64,000 bases of DNA, taken from contig AP014719.1 in the NCBI GenBank assembly GCA_001549895.1, positions 1,302,001-1,366,000 of the forward strand, read 5' to 3'. The stretch comes from Arthrobacter sp. Hiyo8 (GTDB lineage Bacteria > Actinomycetota > Actinomycetes > Actinomycetales > Micrococcaceae). Made by a program: the position numbers and the translations under genes. Of this stretch, positions 1-8,589 are shown piece after piece (the first letter of the stretch is position 1; every line of letters starts with the position of its first letter). The notes beneath the pieces were generated by a model. That model was not told where the DNA came from. It made no database searches and saw nothing but the letters and a program-made list of their open reading frames with translations.

Positions 1-588
1 CCCGGATCGCCTCCTGCATTTCCTGGAACGCGGCGCCGTCATTCACTGCTGCCTTCCAGGCTGCGGCAACCTCGTGGAAGAACTCCGGCAGCTCAGCCGA
101 CGTGGCGGCGTAGTGCTTCTGTCCGGCCAACTCGATCACGGTGCTCGATGTTGCCGGGCAAGCGGGTTGGGGAATTCCTGGGTGTCCAGGCCGAGGAGTT
201 CCACGTAGTGGTAGAACGCCTTTCCGGACACCGGGAAGCGCATGCCACCGAGGTCTGCCACCACTCCGGGAGCGGACGGGAAGCTCGCGGTGCGCAACCG
301 CCCGCCGATTTGGTCGGCCTCGTAGACCACGGGGCGCAGCCCGAGCTTCATGAGCTCGTAGGCCGTGACGAGTCCCGAAAGGCCCGCACCGATCACCGCG
401 ACCTCTGTGCCGTACAGTTCCGGCGGAATAACCGCCAGCCCGTCGGGGTGGGCCAGGTAGTGGTCGTAGCTGAACGGGAAGTCCGGGTTCAGCATGGTGA
501 TGGGAGCGTCGGCCGGCGTTGCTTGGGAAATTCCGGCATCCCCCGCGCGGGGTGTGGGTTCCGTGGGCAATTCGGTGGCGATGGTCAT
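1..588 (-). CDS. Flavin monoamine oxidase family protein, N-terminal part (frameshifted, runs off the window)
   Basis: This is an FAD-dependent amine or amino acid oxidase, expected to deaminate oxidatively a primary amine or amino acid in the cytoplasm. Residues about 60-100 form a Rossmann dinucleotide-binding fold with VIGAGLSGL and, about 28 residues on, the acidic residue of YEADQIGGRLRT, the GG-doublet typical of amine oxidases. The frame breaks near 154-158. Restoring one base in the CCC run gives a continuous protein (…FPNPLAPATSSTVIEL…) that leaves the window at base 1, so only about 195 residues are present. Its start codon overlaps the end of the upstream permease gene by 4 bp (ATGA), so the two form one operon for substrate uptake and oxidation. 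The exact substrate cannot be told. Confidence 0.85.
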
Positions 589-2135
589 GAAAGTTCTGCC
601 TTCACAGTTTCCGGGTCGGCGACCCTGGCGGATAGTTCACGGTATTCCTGTTCGGTCAGGGCCGCTACCTTGGAGTTCCGGCGTCCATAGCCGAAGTAGA
701 GGGCGATCCCCACGAGCATCCAGCCACCGAACACCACCCAGGTGTCGGCACCCAGGTTGGCCATGAGGTAGGCACACATGAGGGTGCCGAGGACGGGGGT
801 GATCGGGTAGAGCGGTACGCGGAAGCTGCGCTTGAGCTCCGGGCGGTTGCGCCGCAGGTAGATGACGGCGACGTTGACCAGCGCGAACGCGAAGAGGGTG
901 CCGATGCTGGTGGCGTCGGCCAGCGCGCCGAGCGGGACAAGTCCCGCGGTGAGTGCGACGGCGGTGCCCACGATGAGCGTTCCGGCCACCGGAGTGCCGG
1001 TGCGCGGGGAGATCCGTCCGAAGACCTCAGGGACCAGCCCGTCGCGGGACATGGAGAGCAGGATGCGGGTCTGGCCGTAGAGCACGGTCAGGACGATGCT
1101 GGCGATGGCGAGCACGGCACCGATGGAGAAGACGAGCGCGATCCAGGGTTGGTGGGTGGTTTCCTCGAGGATCTGGACCAGGGCTGCCTCAGTGCCGCCG
1201 AACCATTCCCAGGGCCGGGCACCGATAGCGGCCACGGCAACCAGGACGTAGATGCTGGTCACGATCACCATGGAGAGCAGGATGGCCCGGGGCAGGTCTC
1301 GCTTGGGATTGCGGGCTTCCTCGCCTGCGGTGGAAGCGGCGTCGAAACCGATGTAGGAGAAGAACACCCGGGATGCTGCGGCCGAAACGCCTGCGGCCCC
1401 CATCGGCATGAGAGGTTCGAAGTTGCCGGCGTTGAACGCGGTGAACGCAACGGCGCAGAAGAACAGCAGGATGACAATCTTGATGGTCACGATCACGGTG
1501 TTGATCCAGGCGCTTTCCTTGGCGCCGCGCACCAGCAGGACCATGGCGAGGACCACGATCAGCATGGCCGGCACGTTGACCACGCCGCCGCTGCCCGGTG
1601 GCTGGGACATCGCGTCCGGCAGGAACTGCCCGAACGCGGCAAGTGTTTCGTTCACGTATTGCCCTGCGCCGACGGCCACGGCAGCTACGGAGACCGCGTA
1701 TTCGAGGACGAGGCACCAACCACAGATCCAGGCCATGCCCTCGCCCATCGTGGCATAGGAGTAGGAATAGCTGGACCCGGCGACGGGCACGAGGCCTGCC
1801 ATTTCGGCGTAGGACACGGCCGAGAACAGGGCGGCCAGCCCAGCGACCACGAAGGAAATCCAGACCGCGGGTCCGGCCAGCGGCACGGATTCACCCAGGA
1901 TCACCAGGATGCCGGTTCCCAGGGTCGCGCCGACGCTGATCATCGTCAGCTGGAGGACGCCGAAGCTGCGGACCAGCGGCGTACCGCTTTCGCTGCTTCC
2001 TGCTTCGCTGACCATTTGCCCGATCGGCTTGCGGCGCAGGAGCTGCGAACCGAGCCCCGGGCGGCGGGCGGCATTGCCTGCATCCGCATTCGTGGCGTGC
2101 GTTGGCTTGGTCTGGGTGGAGGTAGGCACAGTCAC
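585..2135 (-). CDS. APC superfamily amino acid/amine permease
   Basis: A polytopic inner-membrane amino acid or amine transporter of the APC superfamily with about 12 hydrophobic segments. The first helix carries the unwound GATLGTGILV motif, and the loop around FFSYIGFDAASTAGEEARNP is the cationic amino acid transporter/YfnA-type signature. The open frame extends to 2213, but I prefer GTG at 2135 because GAAGGG lies 9 nt upstream; this gives about 516 residues. It is translationally coupled to the flavin amine oxidase that follows, which suggests it imports that enzyme's substrate. The divergent gene upstream is an alanine racemase followed by a PucR regulator, a plausible controller of this amine-utilisation pair. 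Confidence 0.93.
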   Translation of the reverse strand: MTVPTSTQTKPTHATNADAGNAARRPGLGSQLLRRKPIGQMVSEAGSSESGTPLVRSFGVLQLTMISVGATLGTGILVILGESVPLAGPAVWISFVVAGLAALFSAVSYAEMAGLVPVAGSSYSYSYATMGEGMAWICGWCLVLEYAVSVAAVAVGAGQYVNETLAAFGQFLPDAMSQPPGSGGVVNVPAMLIVVLAMVLLVRGAKESAWINTVIVTIKIVILLFFCAVAFTAFNAGNFEPLMPMGAAGVSAAASRVFFSYIGFDAASTAGEEARNPKRDLPRAILLSMVIVTSIYVLVAVAAIGARPWEWFGGTEAALVQILEETTHQPWIALVFSIGAVLAIASIVLTVLYGQTRILLSMSRDGLVPEVFGRISPRTGTPVAGTLIVGTAVALTAGLVPLGALADATSIGTLFAFALVNVAVIYLRRNRPELKRSFRVPLYPITPVLGTLMCAYLMANLGADTWVVFGGWMLVGIALYFGYGRRNSKVAALTEQEYRELSARVADPETVKAELS

Positions 2136-2234
2136 CGTTGACGTCCCTTCAGAGTAGTTGGCGGTTTCCCCTGACAACCGTAAGCCTGTGAGCCAGCTCT
2201 CACGGCGGTGCAAAATGACCTATAGTGATCAACC

Positions 2235-3471
2235 ATGAGACGTATTGCACAATCAGAAACGACGCCGGAAACGGCGCTTTCCGGGCGGGTCAGCGTTGAT
2301 CTGTCTGCGATTTCAGACAACATCAAGGCCCTCAAAAGGCGCACCGCCGCGCCGCATTTCATGGCCGTGGTCAAGGGGAACGGCTACGGTCACGGCCTCG
2401 TCGACGTGGCCCGCACGGCGGTGGGGGCAGGGGCTGATTGGCTCGGAACGGCCCAATTGAGCGAAGCCATCACCTTGCGTCAGGCGGGCATCACCGTGCC
2501 GGTCCTGTCGTGGCTGTATCTGGCATCCCAGACCAGCGCGACCATCCGTGAGGCGCTCGAGTACGACGTCGACGTTTCGCTTGGGAGCGTCGGTCAACTT
2601 GAGGTCCTGGCCGGGATCGCGGAACAATTGGGCCGCCCCGCCGTCGTGCACCTGGAGCTGGACAGCGGACTCAGCCGCGGCGGCGCGCGCAAGGAAGACT
2701 GGCCCGAACTCGTGGCCCGGGCACGCATGGCGGAGCAGGACGGCACGGTGCTTGTCCGCGGCATCTGGACCCACTTGGCCTGGGCCGACGTTCCCGCCCA
2801 CCCGGCAACGCCGCGGCCGTCGCGGAGTTCGAAGACGCGGTTGGCGAAGCCCGCGCTGCCGGACTTGACCCGCAGCTGCGGCACGTGTCGAGCTCGGCCA
2901 ACATCCTGGACCGGCCCGAATTCCACTTCGACATGGTCCGCGCCGGACTGGCGATTTACGGCTTGGCCCCAGCGGACCACCTGGATCCCGCGGACTTCGG
3001 ACTCCGCCCCGCTTTGGGCGTCACCGCGCCGCTCGTCATGGTCAAGAAAGTCCCGGCGGGGACTGGCGTCAGCTACGAACACCGGGCCATCACGCACGAG
3101 CCGCGCTATCTCGGCCTCATCCCCCTCGGCTACGCCGATGGTATCCCCAAGGGCATCAGCGGCCGGAGCCTGGTCCAGATCGCCGGCCGGAGGGTCCCGG
3201 TGATCGGCAAGGTGTGCATGGACCAGTTCATGGTGGACCTCGGCCCGGACGCGTCCGGAATCGAGGTCGGAGACACAGCGGTTTTGTTCGGTGATCCCGC
3301 AGGAGGGCCGCGAGCGCCGACGATTGGGGCGCCGCCATCGGAAGCCACGGCGACGAGATCATCAACCGGATCGCACCGCGGCTCCCCCGCGTGTATGAGT
3401 CCAGCGCCTACGAGTGCCCGATTACCAGGAGGCACCGAGCGATGTCGCCTGAGCCGACCCCGGCCGCCTGA
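2235..3471 (+). CDS. alr: Alanine racemase (frameshifted)
   Basis: A PLP-dependent racemase making D-alanine for peptidoglycan, or a related catabolic amino acid racemase. The PLP lysine lies in AVVKGNGYGHG (commonly AVVKANAYGHG), followed by a TIM-barrel region. The C-terminal β-domain carries GTGVSYEHRA with the second catalytic tyrosine and VCMDQFMVDL. Two single-base losses break the frame: near 2805 (HPGNAAAVAEFEDA is restored by one G) and near 3300 (DDWGAAIGSHGDEIINRIAPR is restored). The stop is uncertain because the tail, after RLPRVYES, runs in frame into the start of the next gene. A second alr copy elsewhere would fit its linkage to amine catabolism rather than a housekeeping role. 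Confidence 0.88.
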
Positions 3472-5047
3472 GTTTCGTCACGCTTGCGCAGTTTCTGAAG
3501 CAGCTGCCGCCGGAGTTGGAGATACTCCACGACGGCGGCAGCGGCGGGGAGCTGCTGCGCTGGGTTGAACCCAGCGAACTGGACGACCCCACCCCGTACC
3601 TGCCGGACGGGGAGTTCCTGCTGACCGCGGGGCTCCCTTTCCTGGGGGACGGCGGGTCCAGCGAGAACGTCGATGCTTACGTGAAGCGGCTGGTGGGGCC
3701 AAGGTGGCGGCGCTGGGCTTCGGGATCAGGCCGTATTTCGACGCCGTCCCGTCCGAGCTGCTGAAAGCGTGCCGCCGGCACAAGCTCACCTTGATCGAGA
3801 TTCCCGAGTCCATCCCGTTCGCAGCGATCGGCTTAGAGTTCTCCCAGCTCCTGGAGTCGGACAATGCGAAGGTCTTCCGCCAGCTCGCGGACACCAACCG
3901 GCAACTCATGCGGGCGGTCCTCTCCCCTCGGCCTGAACACGAGCTGCTCGCCGCTTTGGTCCAGAAGGTGCCCGTCTGGGCACTTCTGGTCGGAGCGGAC
4001 GGGCGGGTACGTGCGCGCGCCCACGCGGCCGGCGGCAGCACCGGCGTCGAGCATTCACTGCTGGAGCCCATGCTGGAACGGCTCCTTTCGGGCAGCGGGC
4101 CGCGAGTCGAGATGGACGGCTTTGAGCAGCCGGGATCGGAGAGGGTCTTTGGCCACCCGCTGCGGAGCACCAAGGACGCCAACCTCGGCGCCCTGATCCT
4201 GGGCTCGGACGCTGCGCTGACTCCCGCCCAGAACAGCGTGGTGCAGTCGGTGGTGGGGTTGCTGGAGTTGCTGGTCCGCCAACGGACCAGCGGCTCGCTC
4301 GCCCCGAGCCAATTGGCGACGGCGTTGCTGCTGCACCCCGAAAGCCTCGCCAGCGGCGGGACCCGGCACGTCAACGGGCTCAAGGACCTCCTCGCCCAGA
4401 GCCTGTCTTCCACCAGATCCGCTCCCCTGCGCGTGGTCCAGGGCATCAAGGTGGACTCCCCCGAATGGCCCGCCGGCGACAGCCCGGTGCGTGAGCTCTT
4501 GCAGTGGCGGCGCCTTTTCGACACCAAACTGGTGGAAATCACCGAGTACGGATTCGCCGCGATCACTCGCTTGAAGGTGGACGACGCGCTCCTGGCGGAC
4601 GTAGAAAAGCTGGGCTGGCGGCTCGTCATCGGAGACCCGACCGAACTGACAGGCCTCGCCGCAGCGCACCAGCGGGTGACCTCGCTACGTTCACGGGTCC
4701 AGTCCAGCGGACGGAGCGCCCGCGTCGACGAGGTGACGTGGTCGGTCACCGGGCTCCTCGGCCGCGAGGCCGGGTCGATGCTGGCCGCGAGGCTTCTTGA
4801 ACCGGTGCTTGCCTTGGAAGCCGACAAGCGCGATCCCCTCTTGGCAGTGCTCCGGGGCTGGCTAAGCGAAAACGGCAGCTGGGACGCCTCTGCCAAGCTG
4901 CTGGGGTTGCACCGCAACAGCGTGCGCCGCCAGATCGGGCTGCTCGCCGAACTGCTCGATACGGACCTGAACCAGGCCCAAGTGCGCGCCGAGCTTTGGA
5001 TCGCGCTGCAGTACGCGGACGGTTTGGCGGGCGGAGGGGATGCCTAG
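3442..5047 (+). CDS. PucR-family transcriptional regulator (frameshifted)
   Basis: A cytoplasmic DNA-binding regulator. The N-terminal PucR domain (LAQFLKQLPPELEILHD… to about residue 130) is followed by a GAF-like middle and a C-terminal HTH_30 domain (LRGWLSENGSWDASAKLLGL, then HRNSVRRQIGLL), which is the standard family architecture at about 535 residues. I choose ATG 3442 because AGGAGG lies at 3427-3432; one base must be restored near 3460-3468 to join it to the PucR domain. A second break near 3697 is repaired by one G in a G run. PucR proteins usually control purine, amine or amino acid catabolism, so the divergent permease/amine oxidase operon is the likely target. Confidence 0.88.
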
Positions 5048-5076
5048 TCCCGGGCACTTTCTGACTGCGGCACCGT

Positions 5077-5205
5077 CTACGTGTCGTGCTGCTTAAAACA
5101 CGTAGACGGAGCCGCCGGCACACGGAGAAACGTCGATTTTGCACGTATTTTGCCGGGTTTCACCACTTAATTTCGCCGTTTGACCACTGAGACGCGGTTT
5201 TCGCG
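5077..5205 (+). promoter_or_regulatory. Array 1: 21/22-bp-spaced direct repeats upstream of the small peptide gene
   Basis: Five direct copies of an 8-mer start at 5098 (ACACGTAG), 5120 (ACACGGAG), 5141 (GCACGTAT), 5163 (CCACTTAA) and 5184 (CCACTGAG), with spacings of 22, 21, 22 and 21 bp. One inverted copy (CTACGTGT, 5077-5084) ends 13 nt before the first direct copy and can pair with it as a hairpin. Spacing by two helical turns puts all copies on one face of the DNA, as expected for cooperative binding of an activator. Related arrays occur at 54452-54580 and 61514-61618. Confidence 0.7.
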
Positions 5206-5214
5206 GCCTAGCAT
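5184..5214 (+). promoter_or_regulatory. Putative activator-dependent promoter of the peptide cassette
   Basis: The last array unit (CCACTGAG, 5184-5191) occupies the -35 position relative to a -10 hexamer TAGCAT at 5209-5214, with no good TTGACA. This is the layout of a class II activated promoter. The predicted transcript starts about 50 nt before the ATG at 5271. Confidence 0.45.
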
Positions 5215-5270
5215 TCGAGTGCCGGCTACACGGGATCCGCCAGTAGCTCAAATCGAAGTGGAGGAACGAA

Positions 5271-5510
5271 ATGCTCACTACGACCGCCTTGAATGCAAGC
5301 AGCACCATGGCAACGGCACGAACCAAGATTGACGAAATGATTGTTCGCTACGATGGCTGGTTTCTGGTGGTTCTCGCCGTCCTGATGGTGCTTGCTTTTG
5401 CAATGCTCGCAGCGATGGCCGTCTGGTGTTTGACGCAAGGACGAGGCCGCTTTACTGGCAATTGGAGTTGGAGCCAATGGGGCGTCTCTGTGTGGGTTGA
5501 ATGCAGGTAA
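5271..5510 (+). CDS. Small single-helix peptide, candidate precursor of a secreted or antimicrobial peptide
   Basis: I do not recognise a family. The 79-residue product has a hydrophilic N-terminus of about 28 residues and one strong transmembrane helix (about residues 30-53, WFLVVLAVLMVLAFAM…). It ends in a short Trp/Gly-rich tail (GNWSWSQWGVSVWVECR). GGAGG lies 7 nt before the ATG. It is the first gene after a regulatory repeat array and is followed by an ABC ATPase, a large membrane protein, a two-helix protein and an HExxH membrane protein. That order suggests a ribosomally made peptide that is cut in the membrane and exported. The Trp-rich tail would be the released product. This function is inference from context only. 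Confidence 0.55.
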   Translation: MLTTTALNASSTMATARTKIDEMIVRYDGWFLVVLAVLMVLAFAMLAAMAVWCLTQGRGRFTGNWSWSQWGVSVWVECR

Positions 5511-5582
5511 CTCCCAGCAAGCCAGCCGTCGTGGTGGCACTGACAACGTGCCACCACGACCAGAGCATCGGAATCACGCCTC

Positions 5583-6298
5583 ATGACTCTCAGTGTTGCC
5601 AACGTCAACTACGCCTATAACTCCAGAACCCAAGTGCTTCATGATGTCTCGTTCACGATCGCCGAGGACCAGATCATGGGCCTCATCGGTCCCAACGGAT
5701 CTGGGAAGTCCACCCTGATAAAGGTCATCCTGGATCTGCTCCAACTTCAAAGCGGCCGCGTCCGCATCGGACCTGACAGCAGTCAGAGCCGCAGCGCCAA
5801 GATGTCTTCGATCTACTTGTCGAGCAATGATTACCTCCCTGAGTTCCTCACGGGGGAGGAATACGTGCGTTTCATGCACGGGCTCTATGGAGAATCCATG
5901 GATCACGCGGCACTGAGGACGCAATTCGCCAGGTACTCCATGCGCGACAGGCACCGCGACTTGATCGAGGACTACTCACACGGCATGAGGAAGAAGCTGC
6001 AACTTATCGCGGCGTTCATGCTCCGGCGAAGGTTTACCGTCATCGATGAGACCCTCAATGGCGTCGACATCGACGCCATCAACCTCTTCGAGCGAGATAT
6101 CCGACAACTTGCCACAGAAGGCCGATCGGTTCTGCTGTGCAGTCATGACTTCACCATGTTGGAGCACGTCGCTGACGAGCTTGCGTTTCTCATCCAAGGG
6201 CCCTGGTGGTTCAGGCTCCCGTCCGGAAAATTATCGAAGATCACGGAACGATAGCTGACCTTGCCAACGAATTCATCCAGGCAATGGAGCCATCTTAA
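5583..6298 (+). CDS. ABC transporter ATP-binding protein of the peptide cassette (one frameshift)
   Basis: A cytoplasmic ABC ATPase energising the membrane protein encoded next. Walker A is GPNGSGKST (residues about 36-44). The signature is degenerate (EDYSHGMRKKLQ instead of LSGGQ) and Walker B is TVIDETLNGVD, where the usual DEP is DET. Such degenerate exporters are common with peptide antibiotic immunity or export systems. Read literally the frame ends at 6254. Restoring one C in the GGGCCC run near 6203 gives a natural C-terminus (…RKIIEDHGTIADLANEF…) with TAA at 6296-6298, directly abutting the ATG of the permease at 6299. The tight junction supports the repair and shows co-translation. 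Confidence 0.85.
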
Positions 6299-7726
6299 AT
6301 GCGCTTCAAAAGCGTAGTTCTCCTGTCTCGATTGTTCTGGCTCTTCATCGTGAGGCGCGTCTTGGGACGAGGCCTGTTGGCCAGCCCGGCTGCTCGGCTT
6401 TCTACCATATTCCTGCTCGTTCTCGCGTTCGCGGGATTCAACGTGTTGAGCTATGTGGTCATCCGTCAGTATCTCGGTGGAACCGGCCTGCTTGAGCCGG
6501 TTCTTCAAGTGGCCAACGCATCGGTCGGATTTTGGGTACTTATTGCGTACACACTGATCCGGGTGCTGTTCATGAAGGCAGATGAGCTTCTAAAGCTCTC
6601 CTTCAATCTGCCCGTGACCAACAAGGAAAGGACGATGGCGTTTGCGCTCTTTGAGTCATCCCTCGTTCTCCTTATGACCGTGTTCGTTTTCGGTGCTTTC
6701 TCCATTTCAACCGTGTTGATCGAGGGTCCTGATTACATTCCGAGGGTTCTGGCATCCATCTGGTTCCCCGCTATTTCAACCTACTTGCTTCTGAGCCTCG
6801 GCTACTACCTGCTTGAGCGTGCTCTGCAGGCCCTCCGGATCGCCCGACTTCGCAGTCTGATAGTCCCGATGGTGCTGGCTTTCGGGCTGGCGGTGGCGTT
6901 TCCTCAAACCAACGAGCAGAGCAGCCAGATCGCCGAAAGCTACGTATTGGGGCGCGACTACTTTGCACCTGCATTGCTCTACGCGAAACTGCAGGAAGCC
7001 GTTGGGCTCTGGTTATCCATTTTAATCCTCCTTGCGACATCGGCGGCAGTAATTCCGGCAATCGTCGCCATCGCACCCAGGAACTACGTCCCGATGCGTC
7101 GCTTCTTCGTCTTTCTGCCTTCACGCTTGGCAGATCGCACGTTCGGCGTTTACATTCTGGTCTTGTTTCGAAGTTTCGAAACGATGGTGGCTATCTCTTT
7201 TATCATCATTTATTCAGTCTTCGCCTGGCTCGAGCATTTGGTGTTCCCACCCTACGTCCTCGCTCTCATAACATTTCAGGGAGTCTATGCATTTTCAAAC
7301 TCGGAGCCCCTGCGGCGCATGGTCACTTATCCGGGCCGCACCGTTGCGAACTACTTACGCCTCGTCGGCTCGCAAGGCGTCCTCTTGATGGTTGTGGGCA
7401 TTCCAGTCATCACGATTTCCTTGTCGCAAGGAATTACCTTCGAAGCGTGCCTGCCGGTGCTTGGATTGTGTTTGAGCAACATTCTCATATCAACCCTAGT
7501 TGGCATCGCTTTCCCTCCTGAGAAGGGAAACCCATTCACTGTCATCATGGGGGTCCTGCTCACGGTGATAGTCGTCATGATTGTGGCGCTCGGCTTGAAC
7601 GTCTTTAACTTTGATCCAATGATCAGTGCGGGAATTTTCACCGCGCTTAACATGCTCGTCGTCTTTTACAGCATCCTGGGTATGCGGAGAATGGAAAGGA
7701 TTGCACGCCATGAAGTGGTTGCTTAG
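6299..7726 (+). CDS. Large polytopic membrane protein, probable ABC permease partner
   Basis: 475 residues with about 11-12 hydrophobic segments and no extracellular domain, fitting an ABC-2-like exporter permease. I recognise no named family. It starts immediately at the stop of the ATPase gene and overlaps the next gene by 17 bp, so it belongs to one operon. Base composition is markedly poorer in G+C than the neighbours (positions 7141-7200 are about 43% G+C), which suggests the cassette was acquired from another genome. The likely role is export of, or self-protection against, the 79-residue peptide encoded upstream. Confidence 0.7.
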   Translation: MRFKSVVLLSRLFWLFIVRRVLGRGLLASPAARLSTIFLLVLAFAGFNVLSYVVIRQYLGGTGLLEPVLQVANASVGFWVLIAYTLIRVLFMKADELLKLSFNLPVTNKERTMAFALFESSLVLLMTVFVFGAFSISTVLIEGPDYIPRVLASIWFPAISTYLLLSLGYYLLERALQALRIARLRSLIVPMVLAFGLAVAFPQTNEQSSQIAESYVLGRDYFAPALLYAKLQEAVGLWLSILILLATSAAVIPAIVAIAPRNYVPMRRFFVFLPSRLADRTFGVYILVLFRSFETMVAISFIIIYSVFAWLEHLVFPPYVLALITFQGVYAFSNSEPLRRMVTYPGRTVANYLRLVGSQGVLLMVVGIPVITISLSQGITFEACLPVLGLCLSNILISTLVGIAFPPEKGNPFTVIMGVLLTVIVVMIVALGLNVFNFDPMISAGIFTALNMLVVFYSILGMRRMERIARHEVVA

Positions 7727-8027
7727 ATCCATCGTCGGGATGACAGTCTCTTTTGTTGTCACCATGATCGTCGTTGTCGCAAGTTTCATCACCACGATGT
7801 TCTCGGCGTCAGAAATAGGAGTCAGGAAATCTGGCCTGTTCGGCGCGCTCTTCTTCGAGCCCCATGCAAAGCCCGACGGGGCGACCGCGTTGGAAATCGG
7901 GGTGTCGAACGGCGCGCGCATCGCTTTTGTCTTCGCGGCATCGCTGGTCTTTTATGTTGCCGTTGCATCAGTCCTGGAACGGCTAAAGCTCCACAAGAAG
8001 CGACTCCTACAAGCGAACCAGGATTGA
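7710..8027 (+). CDS. Small two-helix membrane protein of the peptide cassette
   Basis: 105 residues. The ATG at 7710 is preceded by AAAGGA and lies inside the end of the permease gene (17-bp overlap). There are two transmembrane segments, residues about 7-28 and 70-90, with a short hydrophilic loop between them and a basic C-terminus (LERLKLHKKRLL). No family is recognised. A small cationic membrane protein in a peptide operon is typical of an immunity protein, but an accessory subunit of the transporter is equally possible. Its stop overlaps the TTG start of the next gene (TTGA). Confidence 0.65.
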   Translation: MKWLLRSIVGMTVSFVVTMIVVVASFITTMFSASEIGVRKSGLFGALFFEPHAKPDGATALEIGVSNGARIAFVFAASLVFYVAVASVLERLKLHKKRLLQANQD

Positions 8028-8548
8028 CTGTTCGAAAGTTCGCCCTCCGGGATGTCACTGCCGGGCTGATAGCCAAGCAACTCATATGGTCATGTAGCTT
8101 GCCTTTTGCCGCCGCGGCTCTCGACTTCACGGCGTGCACCTTCCTGGCCGCCATGACCACTGACCCGATACTTTTCCGGGCTGGCCTGTGGCTTCTTGTG
8201 CATGTGCTGTGCCTGCTGTGCGGATTTCTGGTGCATGAGTGGTCTCACGTTGCGGGCATGAGGCTGTTTCACGGGATTTCCGACGTCGTAGTTTCTTCCG
8301 GCATCCTTCGCTTCTCCGTCATTCCCGTCGGGCATCTCTACGGGTGGCAGATCGCAATCGTGGCGATACTCGGTCCGGGTGGATCATGCTTGGTGGGGGC
8401 GCTGGTTGCACTACTGGCACCCGGTTCATTCCTGCAGTACTGGTTCCTGTTGCATGCAGTCTTTCTTCTGCCATTCTTTGGCGACGGACGCAGCCTCATT
8501 CTCGGAATCCGTGCTTGGCTCGGCCGGTTGGCTTACGCGCGCCCGTAG
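8024..8548 (+). CDS. Compact membrane protein with HExxH motif, M50/site-2-protease-like
   Basis: 174 residues with about four or five hydrophobic segments. The third carries LVHEWSHVAG, an HExxH zinc-metalloprotease motif inside a membrane helix. The last segment carries FFGDGRSL, which resembles the second metal-ligand (xDG) motif of M50 site-2 proteases. It starts at TTG 8024, overlapping the previous stop, so it is the last gene of the cassette. An M50 enzyme next to a one-helix peptide and an ABC transporter recalls the Bacillus epe (yyd) operon, where YydH is an M50 protease; here no radical SAM gene is present. It probably cleaves the peptide within the membrane. Activity is inferred. 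Confidence 0.65.
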   Translation: MTVRKFALRDVTAGLIAKQLIWSCSLPFAAAALDFTACTFLAAMTTDPILFRAGLWLLVHVLCLLCGFLVHEWSHVAGMRLFHGISDVVVSSGILRFSVIPVGHLYGWQIAIVAILGPGGSCLVGALVALLAPGSFLQYWFLLHAVFLLPFFGDGRSLILGIRAWLGRLAYARP

Positions 8549-8589
8549 TCAACCGCTGAGCTACTCATCCACCCCATGCATTCGCGGCC

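Noticed and set aside
1149..2141. A 330-residue His/Gly-rich plus-strand frame opposite the APC permease
   Set aside because: Its His/Gly/Asp-rich composition is the complement of a membrane protein gene, and no ribosome binding site or family match is seen.
5077..5105. Transcription terminator of the PucR gene
   Set aside because: The inverted pair CTACGTGT/ACACGTAG could form a short hairpin, but the same inverted copy with a 13-nt gap occurs before the bacteriocin gene as part of a regulatory array, so a binding-site role is more likely.
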